A stretch of DNA of 64,000 nucleotides, from contig NZ_JAFFSX010000001.1 of assembly GCF_017948485.1 (NCBI RefSeq), positions 186,001-250,000 of the forward strand, in the 5' to 3' direction. Positions 27,800 to 37,344 of this stretch are shown here, one piece after another. The translations under genes were made by a program, and so were the position numbers. Every line of letters starts with the position of its first letter. Within the stretch, counting starts at the first letter, position 1. The DNA is from Streptomyces sp. GESEQ-35 (GTDB lineage Bacteria > Actinomycetota > Actinomycetes > Streptomycetales > Streptomycetaceae). Below the pieces are notes generated by a model, which saw only the letters and a list, made by a program, of their open reading frames with translations, did not search any database and had not been told where the DNA came from.

Positions 27800-28891
27800 C
27801 CCGTGAGCAGCGGCGCAGCAACCGACAGCGGCGCCACGAGGGTCACGCCATGTCGTGCCGATGGCTTCCAGTTCATCGTCTCTCCCGCAAGGCGGCCCGG
27901 AGAACTTCCCCGGCGGCCGGCTCGACTTGGCACGAAACCAGGGCTCGACGGGTCGTGAACGCAGGGCGTCTGCCCGGGACGTGCACACGCCGCCGGTGAC
28001 CACACCACTCGGCGGGACGCCACCCCACCCGCACTCGGTCTGCACCTGCATCGACTCACTGCGGCCTTCTCGCTGACCGGCGCCTGGCCCGCTTCGACGA
28101 CGACCGCCGCTCATCCCCCGCCGCTACTGGCACGCCCCCCTGAGCCACGCCCACACCTCGCCGAAAGCCGGCCGGCCGCCGCCATCTGACCGCCGCCGAA
28201 CACGCCCTCGACACCGCGACCGGGCGACCGATGCCCCTCTGACGCGCGTCGATATCTGACGCGGCCGCCGCCGTCGACACCAGCCGCAGGGGTGGCGGCC
28301 CGCTCCTGTCCACACGAGGCAACCGAGGCCTTGGCCGCCAGCTCCAGCATCGCGGCGCCGCCCGACTTCACCGGGACGGTGAGTTCATGCCCGGCGAGCG
28401 GGGCACGACGGATCTCGCAGCAGCTACCGGATCCTCAGGCGATGAGGCCGGGGACGTACAGCGGGGCGAGAGTGCGGATGCGGAGTTCGGGGACGGCCGT
28501 CGACATCCGCGTCACCTTCCGGACCGGGGGCTCGGGACGCATCCCACTCGCCGGCCAGGTGTGCCGCAGGCCGGGCGATGGCGTACCCGGCTCATTTTCC
28601 GGATGCTGGTGCGCCACGGCCGCAAGGGCGAGCGGTAGGGCTTTCGGGAATGTCACCTGGCACCTCGGCGCCGTGGCCGGTTCGGGCCCGATCCGGCCGC
28701 TCCCATGTGACCGTATCCCGTCGCGCACGTCAATTGCTTGCGGGAGCAGGCCAGTTGGTCGCCCATCGCAAGCCCGTTTCCGGCAGATCGCCCCATGGAG
28801 GCCATGGCGCGTACCTGACACAATCAACTCTCTGTCAAGGCGCAGACGTCACACAGCTCTGCAGACTCCCCACGAGCAGACAGGGACGACA
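27800..28891. other. 1.1-kb region without a recognisable gene
   Basis: Several overlapping frames on both strands are open, but none has consistent third-position bias, an RBS, or family motifs. It may contain the subtilase promoter near its right end, where base composition drops (28800-28860, CTGACACAATCAACTCTCTG). No repeats or inverted ends were seen. Confidence 0.4.
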
Positions 28892-31800
28892 ATGCTGGGA
28901 TCACGACGAAGAAGACGGTTCACCCATGCCTCGGTCCGGTCCGGGGCACTGTTGTTGACGGCGGCCATGTCGACGGGGTTGACGACCGTCCCGGCCGTCG
29001 CGGCCGGCACCCCGACGGCGGGCGCGGCGTTATCCTCCGCGCCTTCTTATGAGACGGTCACGCTGATCACCGGCGACCACGTTCTGCTGGACCAGCACGG
29101 CAACGCCGTCGGCGCGACGCCGGCCGAGGGCCGCTCCGGCATACCCCTCCAGATCAGCCGTACCGGCGACCACACCTACGTCGTCCCCGCCGACGCCGAA
29201 GTGCTGATCGCCGAGGGCGAGGTCGACCTGGCTCTCTTCGACGTGGCCGAGCTGAGCCGGCCCGAGTACCGTGACGTGGCGGACGGCGGCTCACCCGTGC
29301 TGGTGCGGTACACGGCGAAGAACCCGGCGGCACGCGGCCGGCTCCACGCGGGCACCGACGCACCGGTCCGGGAGCTCACCTCCGTGGACTCCGAGGCCGT
29401 GGTGGTGTCGCCCGAGGAGACGACGACGGCCTGGGCTGCCCTGACCGACACCGAGCACGGCACGAGCGAACTCGCCCCTGGCGTGGCGGAGTTGAGCCTG
29501 GACCGGGTGGCGACCGCCGCCCTCGACGTGAGCGTGCCGCAGATCGGCGCCCCCGGCCTGTGGCAGGCGGGACTCGACGGCACCGGCGTGAAGATCGCCG
29601 TACTGGACACCGGCATCGACTCCACTCACCCTGACTTTGCCGGCCGGGTCGTCGCCGAGGAGAACTTCTCGGAGGACACGGACGTCCGGGACCACAACGG
29701 CCACGGCACGCATGTCGCCTCGACCGCCGCCGGTACCGGAGCGGGCTCCGCCGGCAAGTACAAGGGCGTGGCACACGGCGCCCAGCTGCTCAACGGCAAG
29801 GTCCTCAACACCGCGGGCTCGGGCCTGACGTCCGGCATCGTGGCCGGCATGGAATGGGCCGTCGCGCAGGGCGCCGACGTCGTCAACCTCTCCCTCGGAG
29901 ACGACGACACTCCGGGCACCGACCCCCTCGAAGAGGCCGTCGACGCCCTGTCCGACCAGGCGCTGTTCGTCGTCGCCGCGGGCAACAGCGGCTCCGGATC
30001 GGGAACCCTGCTGACCCCGGGCGTGGCCGAGGACGCGCTGACCGTGGGCGCCGTGGACAAGCTCGACCAGCTCGCCGACTTCTCGTCGCGCGGCCCGCGC
30101 ATGGACGGAGGCGTCAAGCCGGACGTGACCGCGCCCGGCGTCTCCATCACCGCGGCCTCCGCCGAGGGCACCCTGCCGGACCAGCCGCACCCCGCCCCCG
30201 GGTATGTCACCCTCAACGGCACCTCCATGGCCACACCTCATGTGGCCGGGGCGGCCGCTCTACTCATGCAGAAGCACCCGGACTGGAGCGGCAGCCGGAT
30301 CAAGGCCCTGCTGACCGGTTCGGCGAAGCCCGCCGGCTACAGCGCGTACCAACAGGGCACCGGGCGGATCGACCTGACCCGGGCCGCCGCGCAGACCGTC
30401 GTGGCCGAGCCCGGCTCGCTGAACTTCGGCGAGGCGGAGTGGCCGCACACCGACGACGAGCCGCGGACCCGCACGGTCGCCTTCCGCAACCACGGCGACC
30501 AGCCGGTCACCCTGAACCTGAGCGCCACCACCAGCGCCCCGGGCGGGGGCGGTGCCCCCGAGGGTCTCTTCACGCTCGGGGCCGATCGGATCACCGTGCC
30601 CGCGGGCGGCACCGCCGGCGTCGACGTGACCGCGGACACCCGCGTCGGCGGCGACACCACCGGCGCGTACAGCGTGACGCTGGTGGCCACCGGCGGCGGG
30701 CAGACCATCCGCAGCGTCGGCGGTGTCGAACGGTCCGGGCACACCTACGAAGTCACGGTCAAGGCCACCGGACGCGACGGCCTGCCGCCCGACTACTTCA
30801 GCTGGGCCGCCTGGTTCACCGGCATCGGCAACGACGTGTTCGAACTGGTCAGGGGCGACGACGGTACCGCCACGGTGGAGCTTCCGGCCGGTGACTACCT
30901 GGTCGCCGGCCGCAACTTCGCCGACGACGGCATCGACAGCCTCATCGCCCCGAAGGTGACGGTCGACCACGACATGACCCTTGCCTTCGACGCACGGGAC
31001 ACACGGCCCGTCGAGGTCACCCTGCCGGACCCGGAGGCCGTCGGATACTCCACGCTCATGTCGACCGTGGTGCGCTCCGGCGGCACCGAGAGTTCCCTCA
31101 GCATCGGGCTGAACGCCAGTCTGAGGGGCGCCCGCACCGGGACGTTCGGCGATCCGCCGCCGCCGGGAGAGGTCACCTCGTACTTCGCCTCGAACTGGTA
31201 CAACGGCTCGACCGAGTACCACATCGCCCACACCCTCCCGGGCGCCTTCTACACCGGACACGTCCAGCGTGTGACCGAGGGCGACCTGGCCAGGCTGACG
31301 CTCCGCCAAGGGGCCTCGGTCCCAGGTGCCATGGGAGTGAACTGGACGGTGCTGCCGGGGGCAGGCGGCTCGTCCGTCGGCTTCTACAGCGACCTGCCGG
31401 GCACTCGGACGGTGTACGTGCAGGGTGGCTACTCCTGGGCGGCGCTCACCCAGCAGATCGACCCGTCCAACGGCGGCGTCCAGGCCCAGTACGAGATCCC
31501 GGCCCGCACCTACCCCGCCGGATCGAGCCGTACCGAAACGGTCAACACCGGTGTGTTCGGGCCGGCGATCGGCACCGGCGGTGGGCTCGTGAGGACCGGT
31601 GACACGCTCACCGGGAGGATCGCACCATTCTCCGACGGCGCGGGGCACGTGGGGAGCAGTCTGTACGATGCCGCGTCGGCGTCGACCTCGCTCTACCGCA
31701 ACGGCAAGCTCCTCGCCACCGCGGGCGGCCCGCTCGACGCCACGAGCTTCGAACTGCCGCCGGACAAGGCGCGCTACCGGCTGGTGACCACGATCGGCCG

Positions 31801-32188
31801 CGCCGCGGCCGGTATCGCCTCGGTCACCTCGAAGGTCACCTGGCAGGCGCAGTTCACCTCGGCCCACACGACGGCGGCCGCCTCCGTCCCGGCGAGCGTG
31901 GTGCGCTACACGCCCGAACTCGCCCTGGACTCCACGGCGGTGGCCGGCGTACGGCAGAAGGTGCCCGTCACCGTCCAGGGTTCGGCCGCCGGCCGCAGCC
32001 TCGCCTCACTGACGGTGTCCGTGTCCTACGACGGCGGTACGACCTGGCACCCGGCGGCCGTACGGCACGGCGCGATCACCGTCGACAACCCGCCCGCGGG
32101 CGGCTCGGTCTCACTTCGCGCCGAGGTGAGAGACCGTCAGGGCAACACCTTCAACCAGACGATCATCGACGGCTACCGCACCAGGTGA
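28892..32188 (+). CDS. Large secreted S8 subtilisin-like serine protease
   Basis: 1098 residues from ATG 28892. RRRRRF followed by SGALLLTAAMSTGL gives a signal peptide. A propeptide of about 180 residues precedes the catalytic domain. The triad is Asp239 (AVLDTGIDSTHPDF), His271 (NGHGTHVAST) and Ser445 (LNGTSMATPHVAGAAALL), with oxyanion Asn365 (VAAGNSGS). About 600 C-terminal residues form beta-rich domains, beginning PGSLNFGEAEWPHTDDEP. Such actinomycete subtilases digest extracellular protein. It is monocistronic, convergent with the aromatic cluster, and has a weak AGGGA RBS. Confidence 0.92.
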   Translation: MLGSRRRRRFTHASVRSGALLLTAAMSTGLTTVPAVAAGTPTAGAALSSAPSYETVTLITGDHVLLDQHGNAVGATPAEGRSGIPLQISRTGDHTYVVPADAEVLIAEGEVDLALFDVAELSRPEYRDVADGGSPVLVRYTAKNPAARGRLHAGTDAPVRELTSVDSEAVVVSPEETTTAWAALTDTEHGTSELAPGVAELSLDRVATAALDVSVPQIGAPGLWQAGLDGTGVKIAVLDTGIDSTHPDFAGRVVAEENFSEDTDVRDHNGHGTHVASTAAGTGAGSAGKYKGVAHGAQLLNGKVLNTAGSGLTSGIVAGMEWAVAQGADVVNLSLGDDDTPGTDPLEEAVDALSDQALFVVAAGNSGSGSGTLLTPGVAEDALTVGAVDKLDQLADFSSRGPRMDGGVKPDVTAPGVSITAASAEGTLPDQPHPAPGYVTLNGTSMATPHVAGAAALLMQKHPDWSGSRIKALLTGSAKPAGYSAYQQGTGRIDLTRAAAQTVVAEPGSLNFGEAEWPHTDDEPRTRTVAFRNHGDQPVTLNLSATTSAPGGGGAPEGLFTLGADRITVPAGGTAGVDVTADTRVGGDTTGAYSVTLVATGGGQTIRSVGGVERSGHTYEVTVKATGRDGLPPDYFSWAAWFTGIGNDVFELVRGDDGTATVELPAGDYLVAGRNFADDGIDSLIAPKVTVDHDMTLAFDARDTRPVEVTLPDPEAVGYSTLMSTVVRSGGTESSLSIGLNASLRGARTGTFGDPPPPGEVTSYFASNWYNGSTEYHIAHTLPGAFYTGHVQRVTEGDLARLTLRQGASVPGAMGVNWTVLPGAGGSSVGFYSDLPGTRTVYVQGGYSWAALTQQIDPSNGGVQAQYEIPARTYPAGSSRTETVNTGVFGPAIGTGGGLVRTGDTLTGRIAPFSDGAGHVGSSLYDAASASTSLYRNGKLLATAGGPLDATSFELPPDKARYRLVTTIGRAAAGIASVTSKVTWQAQFTSAHTTAAASVPASVVRYTPELALDSTAVAGVRQKVPVTVQGSAAGRSLASLTVSVSYDGGTTWHPAAVRHGAITVDNPPAGGSVSLRAEVRDRQGNTFNQTIIDGYRTR

Positions 32189-32244
32189 CCCCGCGTCAAG
32201 TTCCCCGGCGCCGGGCATCCTCCCGACGCGCACTCTCCAACAGG

Positions 32245-33318
32245 TCATCGCCGGAAGACCGCCGGAGTGGTTCCCGCAAACGCCGAAGTGACGATGCGTC
32301 GGATGTCGTCGTCGCTTACTGATCGTGGATTTGCATACGGCGACGACACTGCCTGAGTGACAACGCGGTCGATTCCGTCCGCAGGCATACCGAGGTCGGC
32401 CAGGGACCGTGTGAGGCCGAGGGTGTCAAGCATGCGGTACAAGGCACCACCTGGATCTGTGTCACCGAAGCCGGTGGAGACGATGTCGTGCCCTCGTGAG
32501 CCGGGCCGAAGGTTGAACGCCATGACATGGGGCAGCACGGCGGTGTGGGTCCATGCGTGTGAGAGGTTGAAGGATCCGCCGATGATGTGGCAGAGCTTGT
32601 GATGCAGCGACATGGTCGTCGCTCCCAGGCAGCTGCCGGCCAGCCAGGCGCCGTACAGCAGATCGGACCGGGCCTCGGCATCGCTCGGATCGGCCACGAT
32701 CGCCGGGATCCCGCTCGCCAGGGCCTTGATGGAGGCCCCGGCCATCAGGTCGGTGATCGGGGATCCGTCGGGGGCATAAGTGGCCTCGACGGCATGTGCG
32801 AGGGCGTTGACTCCGCTCGTCACCGACATCTCGACGGGCAGGCTTGTGGTCAGGTTCGTGTCGTAGACGACCGACACGGGCAGGACTTTGGGATCGCGGC
32901 CGGTGCGTTTGCCACTGTCGTCCGTGAGCCCCCAGACCGGCGTCATCTCAGAACCGGCATAAGTCGTCGGGATGGCCACGAGCGGCAGACCGGTCTCGAG
33001 CGCGATCGCCTTACCGAGCCCGATCGACGATCCGCCTCCGACTGCGAGGGTTGCATCCGCCTCTACGGACCTGACATGCGCCGCGGCCGCAGCCGCGACA
33101 TCGGTCGGCACATGCATGACTGCCTCGGCGTACACGCCGACGCACGCATCGCCCAGCAGTTCTGCCACCTCATGTGCGCTTGCCTTCTGCTGCGGCGTAC
33201 TGAGTACCAGCACCCGGGAAAGGCCGAGGCGGTCAACCTCCTCTCGAACACCCGCGAGAGTTCCCGAACCGAACACGACCCGCGACGGCAGCCCGGTATG
33301 GACGAATGCGCGGGTCAC
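32245..33318 (-). CDS. Maleylacetate reductase (iron-type alcohol dehydrogenase family)
   Basis: 357 residues from GTG 33318, overlapping the dioxygenase stop. The NAD-binding domain has FGSGTLAGVREEV and AVGGGSSIGLGKAIAL, then PTTYAGSEMTPVWGLTD, the signature of maleylacetate reductases. The metal/substrate region is LHHKLCHIIGGSFNLSHAWTH. It reduces maleylacetate to 3-oxoadipate with NADH, the step after intradiol cleavage of hydroxyquinol. It is last in a six-gene operon with the dioxygenase immediately before it, a classic pairing. Confidence 0.9.
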   Translation of the reverse strand: MTRAFVHTGLPSRVVFGSGTLAGVREEVDRLGLSRVLVLSTPQQKASAHEVAELLGDACVGVYAEAVMHVPTDVAAAAAAHVRSVEADATLAVGGGSSIGLGKAIALETGLPLVAIPTTYAGSEMTPVWGLTDDSGKRTGRDPKVLPVSVVYDTNLTTSLPVEMSVTSGVNALAHAVEATYAPDGSPITDLMAGASIKALASGIPAIVADPSDAEARSDLLYGAWLAGSCLGATTMSLHHKLCHIIGGSFNLSHAWTHTAVLPHVMAFNLRPGSRGHDIVSTGFGDTDPGGALYRMLDTLGLTRSLADLGMPADGIDRVVTQAVSSPYANPRSVSDDDIRRIVTSAFAGTTPAVFRR

Positions 33319-34199
33319 TGCGTCTCCTCGGCACTCGGCGGCTGGGCCAAGGTGATGTCGAAGTCGATCACCTGGAAGGGGTTGTCGAGTCCGTAGTGCC
33401 TGGCCTGCTCGGAGTCGTCGACGGGGGTTACCGGACGGATGAGTGACTGCTTCACCCCGAAGACCGTGTCGTCGTCGAGATACGGACTGCCCTCAAGGAA
33501 GAGATGTGTGGTCACCGGGCTGAAGCCCGCCGCGCCGGCGATGAAGTGGATGTGCGCCGGACGGTAGGGGTGTCGCCCTGTGCGGCGGAGCAGGTCACCG
33601 ACCGGACCGTCGGCCGGGATCGGGTAGTGGAGCGGCAGGATCGTGGTGAACCAGAACCGTCCTTCCTCGTCGGCTGTGAACAGCCCACGCAGGTCCTGAT
33701 CGGGAGCGTCGGGCTTCTGGATGTCGTAGAAGCCCTCGTCGTCGGCCTGCCACACGTCGACCTGAGCACCTGGGACGGGGACACCGGCAAGGGTGAGCAC
33801 GCGCCCTCGGACCAGGCAGCGGGGGCTGGTGTGGTCGACGGCGATGTCCTCACCGAGTTTGCGGACAGGTGACTCGATGACGTGGAACGGCCCCAGGACC
33901 GTCGACTCCGTCGCGCCCTGCGGCTTACGGTTGTTGATCGCGTCCACCAGCATCGAGACGCCCATGACGTCGGAGAAGAGGATGAATTCCTGGCGTTTGT
34001 CGTCGCACATGCGCCCGATCGCCGTGAGGAAGTCGATCGCCCCCTCCCACTCTCCCTGGTTCGGTTCGACCTCGCGGACGAAGCTGTGCAGATGGCGGGT
34101 GAAGGACTCGAGGATCTCCCGGAGCCTGGGGTCCTGTGTCTGCGCGAAGCTGTCGACGACGGCCTGGGTCGCGGTCTCTTCGGTGAAGTCCGATCCCAC
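33315..34199 (-). CDS. Hydroxyquinol 1,2-dioxygenase-like intradiol dioxygenase
   Basis: 294 residues from GTG 34199. The helical N-terminal linker domain (FTRHLHSFVREVEPNQGEW) is that of catechol/hydroxyquinol dioxygenases. ESTVLGPFHV and VPGAQVDVWQADDEGFYDIQ lead into the catalytic barrel. Fe(III) ligands are expected at Tyr in GFYDIQ, Tyr in LPLHYPIPADG and both His in RPAHIHFI. It cleaves 1,2,4-trihydroxybenzene to maleylacetate. The neighbouring maleylacetate reductase favours hydroxyquinol over catechol. Confidence 0.9.
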   Translation of the reverse strand: MGSDFTEETATQAVVDSFAQTQDPRLREILESFTRHLHSFVREVEPNQGEWEGAIDFLTAIGRMCDDKRQEFILFSDVMGVSMLVDAINNRKPQGATESTVLGPFHVIESPVRKLGEDIAVDHTSPRCLVRGRVLTLAGVPVPGAQVDVWQADDEGFYDIQKPDAPDQDLRGLFTADEEGRFWFTTILPLHYPIPADGPVGDLLRRTGRHPYRPAHIHFIAGAAGFSPVTTHLFLEGSPYLDDDTVFGVKQSLIRPVTPVDDSEQARHYGLDNPFQVIDFDITLAQPPSAEETQ

Positions 34200-34200
34200 G

Positions 34201-35043
34201 TCACGCCTCCTTCAGTGGCCATCCGGCCAGGTCGAGGACGCGTGTCGCGGCGCCCATCAGTCGCTCGGCCGCGCGGGCCGGCGCCGCCTCGTCGAGTACG
34301 TCGGAGAAGACCTCTACGGTCACCTCTCCGTCGAAGCCGATGCCGCGCAGGACGGACAGCAACTCGGTCAGCTGTCCGGTGCCCTCGCCGGGCAGCCGGC
34401 GCTGGTGGCGGGATTCGTGCTTGAGATCGTTCGTGGGCACTGGCAGGACGTCATTGATCTGAACCGCTGTGATCAGCGCGGGATCGATCTTCCGCAGTTG
34501 TTCGAGCTGCGATCCCGACCGGAAGAAGTGCCATGTGTCGAGCAGCATCTTCCCGTTGGGCGCGGCGACGTCCTCGATGATCTGCTGGCAGAAGGTCAGG
34601 TGGGAGATCTGCGCATAGGGCAGGAATTCCAGCCCGAAGCCGATCTGCTGGGCCGCGCCCGCCTCGCAGAGATTGGTGAACGCGTCGACGATGTCATGGA
34701 GCGAATGGTGGAAGAAGGACGCCAGGTTGATGCGCCGGCAGCCCAGAGCACGCGCGGCATGCAGCAGGTTCTCCTGCGTCTCGTCGCGCCGACGACCTGC
34801 CTGGGCGTTCGCCGCGACCCAGTCCCACGATGCTTCCATCTCGGTGACGGTCAGACCGTACGTGTTCAGCATCGACACGAGATCGGCGTCCTGGAGTCCC
34901 TCGTCGCGGGCGTCGGCGTAGTCCGAGAGGCGCAGACCGATGCCGGTGAAGCCGGCGGCGGAAGCAACCCGCACCCGTTCCTCGAAGCCGCACAAGCGCA
35001 GCGACATCGCGCTGACGGTCAGCGGACGGCGGGCCGGAGTCAC
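34201..35043 (-). CDS. TIM-barrel sugar phosphate isomerase/epimerase-family protein
   Basis: 280 residues from GTG 35043, coupled to the preceding gene by GTGA; a longer frame to 35079 adds unrelated residues. Barrel motifs: MSLRLCGFEERVRVASAAGF, IGFGLEFLPYA (metal Glu), MLLDTWHFFRSG (Asp/His), AVQINDVLP and EVTVEVFSD (metal Glu). This Glu-Asp-His-Glu metal layout is shared by xylose-isomerase-like epimerases and by AsbF/QuiC-type 3-dehydroshikimate dehydratases. Next to a shikimate-dehydrogenase-like gene and aromatic ring-cleavage enzymes, a dehydratase/aromatisation role is attractive but unproven. Confidence 0.75.
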   Translation of the reverse strand: MTPARRPLTVSAMSLRLCGFEERVRVASAAGFTGIGLRLSDYADARDEGLQDADLVSMLNTYGLTVTEMEASWDWVAANAQAGRRRDETQENLLHAARALGCRRINLASFFHHSLHDIVDAFTNLCEAGAAQQIGFGLEFLPYAQISHLTFCQQIIEDVAAPNGKMLLDTWHFFRSGSQLEQLRKIDPALITAVQINDVLPVPTNDLKHESRHQRRLPGEGTGQLTELLSVLRGIGFDGEVTVEVFSDVLDEAAPARAAERLMGAATRVLDLAGWPLKEA

Positions 35044-35651
35044 AGCGGGCTCCCCGCCGAGGGGGAGCCCCCGAGCCACGCCTGGCCTTCCTTGTAGAGC
35101 CTCTCCACTGCATCACCGACCAGTTCCGGGAGCCCGGGCTTCACCTCGAAACCCTGCTTGATCTGCAGGTACGCGAGATGACGGTATCCCTCGGGAAACG
35201 AGTGAAGGAGGTCTCGGTCAAGTGTCACACTCTGCGCGGGGTCGATCACGTCCATCCGGTCCTGCTCGTAGATGGGCTGACGGCGCACGATGGCCCAGCG
35301 GCCGTCGCGCCTCTCGAAGAAGTCGTAGAAGCGACCGGTGCAGACAACGTCGACGGCCACACCATGCACGTCTGCCCGCTGGTTGATGGTCATCTTGGTC
35401 TGTGCGATCGCGCGGTCCCCCGCCACATCGACAGATGTACCACCCAGGAAATGAAGAATCCGGACACCGTTGTCGAAGCCCCTGCGGCTCACCGCGATGA
35501 AATCCTGGTAGGCGCCCTGAAACCATGTGGCGGTCATATAGCCGTCGCTGTGCCACACGGTTGCGAAACGGTCCCAGTCACCCGCGTCGCGCCACACGGC
35601 CCAGTTGTTGACCACGTCGATGATGTCCTGGCGAGGGGTCGTGTCAGTCAC
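35040..35651 (-). CDS. NTF2-like (SnoaL-type) protein
   Basis: 203 residues from GTG 35651. The N-terminal helix and cone fold are visible in QDIIDVVNNWAVWRDAGDWD, the usual start of SnoaL/scytalone-dehydratase-like proteins, followed by FATVWHSDGYMTATWF, ILHFLGGTSVDVAGDRAIAQ and YDFFERRDGRWAIVRRQPIY. The C-terminus is about 60 residues longer than a minimal domain. Family members include dehydratases, isomerases, decarboxylases and small subunits of ring-hydroxylating dioxygenases. In this operon it could dehydrate or decarboxylate an alicyclic intermediate; not assignable from sequence. Confidence 0.75.
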   Translation of the reverse strand: MTDTTPRQDIIDVVNNWAVWRDAGDWDRFATVWHSDGYMTATWFQGAYQDFIAVSRRGFDNGVRILHFLGGTSVDVAGDRAIAQTKMTINQRADVHGVAVDVVCTGRFYDFFERRDGRWAIVRRQPIYEQDRMDVIDPAQSVTLDRDLLHSFPEGYRHLAYLQIKQGFEVKPGLPELVGDAVERLYKEGQAWLGGSPSAGSPL

Positions 35652-35674
35652 GTCAGGTTCAGCCCTTCAGGGTG

Positions 35675-36511
35675 TCAGAGGGTGGCAGCGGCGACGGCCT
35701 GCGGACTCCAGTCGCCTGTGTCGAATCCGAAGAAGGAAGCCATGTGGGCCAGTTGCGCGTCCATCATCTGGTCGCCGCACTGAACAAAGCAGCCGGCTTC
35801 GGCGGCGGCTGTGAGGTGCCTCGTCATACGTGGGTGGACTACGACGTCTGCGACGATCATGTCGGATGAGATCCCGGTCAGGTCGACGGGCATCGGGTCG
35901 TCGGGCCTCATCCCCACCGGTGACGCGTTCACCACAAGGTCAAAGCCGGCGGCCTTCGGTTGGACGACCGAAGAGGTGACGCCCATCGACCGGATGCGCT
36001 CCGACAGGTCGGCAGCGCGATCAGCTGCCACGTCCGCGACCGAGACCTCCGCCGCACCGGCCTCGGCGATCGCGATGGCGATGGACGTGCCCACACCGCC
36101 CGACCCGACCACGACAGCGCGCAGACCCTTCACGCTCCTGCCCTGCGCTGCAAGCGCCGAGACGAAGCCCATCCCATCCAGCGCGTCACCGGCCCATGAA
36201 CCGTCCTGGGCCGGACGCAGAACGTTGACAGCGCCGGTGAGACGGGCCCGGTCGGTCGGATATCTCACATGGCTGAGCGCGGCCGGCTTGTGCGGGATCG
36301 TGACGATGAGCCCGGCAAGGTTCTGTAGTCTGCCGACGTGGGTCAGGAAGTCGCCCAGGTCCTCCGGCTGCACGTGCATGGGGATGCAGAGGTGATCGAA
36401 TCCGTTTGCCTTGAACAGCGCGCTCCACACCTCGGGCGCGCGAACCTGGGCGATGGGGTGTCCGATGATGCCGAGCAGCTGTGTGTTTCCGGTCGCGATG
36501 GGGCGCGTCAT
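35675..36511 (-). CDS. Shikimate dehydrogenase-like protein with altered substrate site
   Basis: 278 residues from ATG 36511 with AGGAG 5 nt upstream (GTG 36514 possible). The SDH fold is clear: LLGIIGHPIAQVRAPEVWSA, LIVTIPHKPAAL with the catalytic Lys, GDALDGMGFVSAL with the catalytic Asp, then the NAD(P) site VVVGSGGVGTSIAIAIAEAG. The paired serines that bind the shikimate carboxylate (PISHSxSP in AroE) are replaced by PIAQVRAP, and GxNTD by VNVL. Catalytic residues are kept while the carboxylate pocket is lost, so it probably oxidises a different cyclic alcohol. Its location is catabolic, not an aro cluster. Confidence 0.85.
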   Translation of the reverse strand: MTRPIATGNTQLLGIIGHPIAQVRAPEVWSALFKANGFDHLCIPMHVQPEDLGDFLTHVGRLQNLAGLIVTIPHKPAALSHVRYPTDRARLTGAVNVLRPAQDGSWAGDALDGMGFVSALAAQGRSVKGLRAVVVGSGGVGTSIAIAIAEAGAAEVSVADVAADRAADLSERIRSMGVTSSVVQPKAAGFDLVVNASPVGMRPDDPMPVDLTGISSDMIVADVVVHPRMTRHLTAAAEAGCFVQCGDQMMDAQLAHMASFFGFDTGDWSPQAVAAATL

Positions 36512-37191
36512 CACAGCTCCTGAGAGGTCAAGAGGTACGCAAGGTCGTAGACAGCCGCCTCGCCGTCACGGATGCCGCCAATCTGTCCCAGGAGTTTCTG
36601 TGCTGACGGCGTGACCGCCTCCACCTCTCGGCGGCCGATCCCCTCGACCATCAGGACCGCATCGAAGACCTCTTCTCCCGTAAGCCTGCGCAGGTCCGTC
36701 TCCGCGGTCCGGACCCGCGTGGTCTCCGGTTCCGCCCAGCCGAGGTGGATGCCGGTCACGCCGTGCTGGCCACTGAGTTGCTCCTGGAGAGACCCGGCGG
36801 CTTCTTCAAGCGCGGCACGACCGTTTCCGGTGGAGTAGGCACGGATGGTCAACAGGGCGCCGCCGAAGCCGATCCCGCTCGTCGAGAGGGTGGTGCAAGC
36901 GGATCGCACGAAATTCGTGAAATGCGGCTGCATCCTGGTCGTCCACTCAGTGGGATTGTTCAGACGCTCCCGATACGGTTCGGAGCTGAAGGTGTCCAGC
37001 CGCTCGCCCTCGTACAGGGTGAAGTAGCGATGCAGTGGCAGGTTCCAGTCGACGTAACGCCTGCCCGCGGTGAAACCCGGAACACCGACGCGTTCCGGCA
37101 TGTGCTGGACGGTGTGCCATTGGTTGTACTCCACCTCGTCCTCGGTCTGGATGTCATGCCAGACAGCCATGAAGGCTTCGCCTCTGAGCAT
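36511..37191 (-). CDS. EthD/DUF4286-like dimeric alpha-beta-barrel protein
   Basis: 226 residues from ATG 37191 (AAGGAG upstream; GTG 37194 possible). First gene of the operon, reading divergently from the IclR gene. Two ferredoxin-like halves are suggested: residues 1-105 with YNQWHTVQHMPERVGVPGFT then AGRRYVDW, and residues 110-226 with ALLTIRAYSTGN then VTGIHLGWAEPE. The first half resembles EthD-type and DUF4286 proteins, small enzymes or chaperones in aromatic and polyketide catabolism. No catalytic residues can be named. The neighbouring start overlaps its stop (TGATG). Confidence 0.6.
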   Translation of the reverse strand: MLRGEAFMAVWHDIQTEDEVEYNQWHTVQHMPERVGVPGFTAGRRYVDWNLPLHRYFTLYEGERLDTFSSEPYRERLNNPTEWTTRMQPHFTNFVRSACTTLSTSGIGFGGALLTIRAYSTGNGRAALEEAAGSLQEQLSGQHGVTGIHLGWAEPETTRVRTAETDLRRLTGEEVFDAVLMVEGIGRREVEAVTPSAQKLLGQIGGIRDGEAAVYDLAYLLTSQEL

Positions 37192-37310
37192 CACGCGCTC
37201 CTTGTCTCAGGTCCGCCGCTCGACACGACGGCAGTGGATCTCCCGGTCGCCCATTGAGCAGCAACAGTGATCCACACACTAAGGATCGGGCGTCGCCACC
37301 CCAACCCTTG

Positions 37311-37329
37311 GCTGCCACTCAGTGGCAGC
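37311..37329. promoter_or_regulatory. IclR operator, perfect 19-bp palindrome
   Basis: GCTGCCACTCAGTGGCAGC (9+1+9, no mismatch) lies between the divergent hydroxyquinol operon and IclR gene, 16 bp before the IclR start. Its core recurs at 38115-38127 before the MFS gene. The position suits control of both directions and autoregulation. Confidence 0.75.
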
Positions 37330-37344
37330 ACTAGCCTTTCGCCC

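Noticed and set aside
30260..31867. 535-residue minus-strand frame in the subtilase gene
   Set aside because: Shadow of the C-terminal domains; no RBS, no family motif.
32204..32215. CCCGGCGCCGGG palindrome between converging genes as terminator
   Set aside because: No loop is left when fully paired and it is short; common by chance in such GC-rich sequence.
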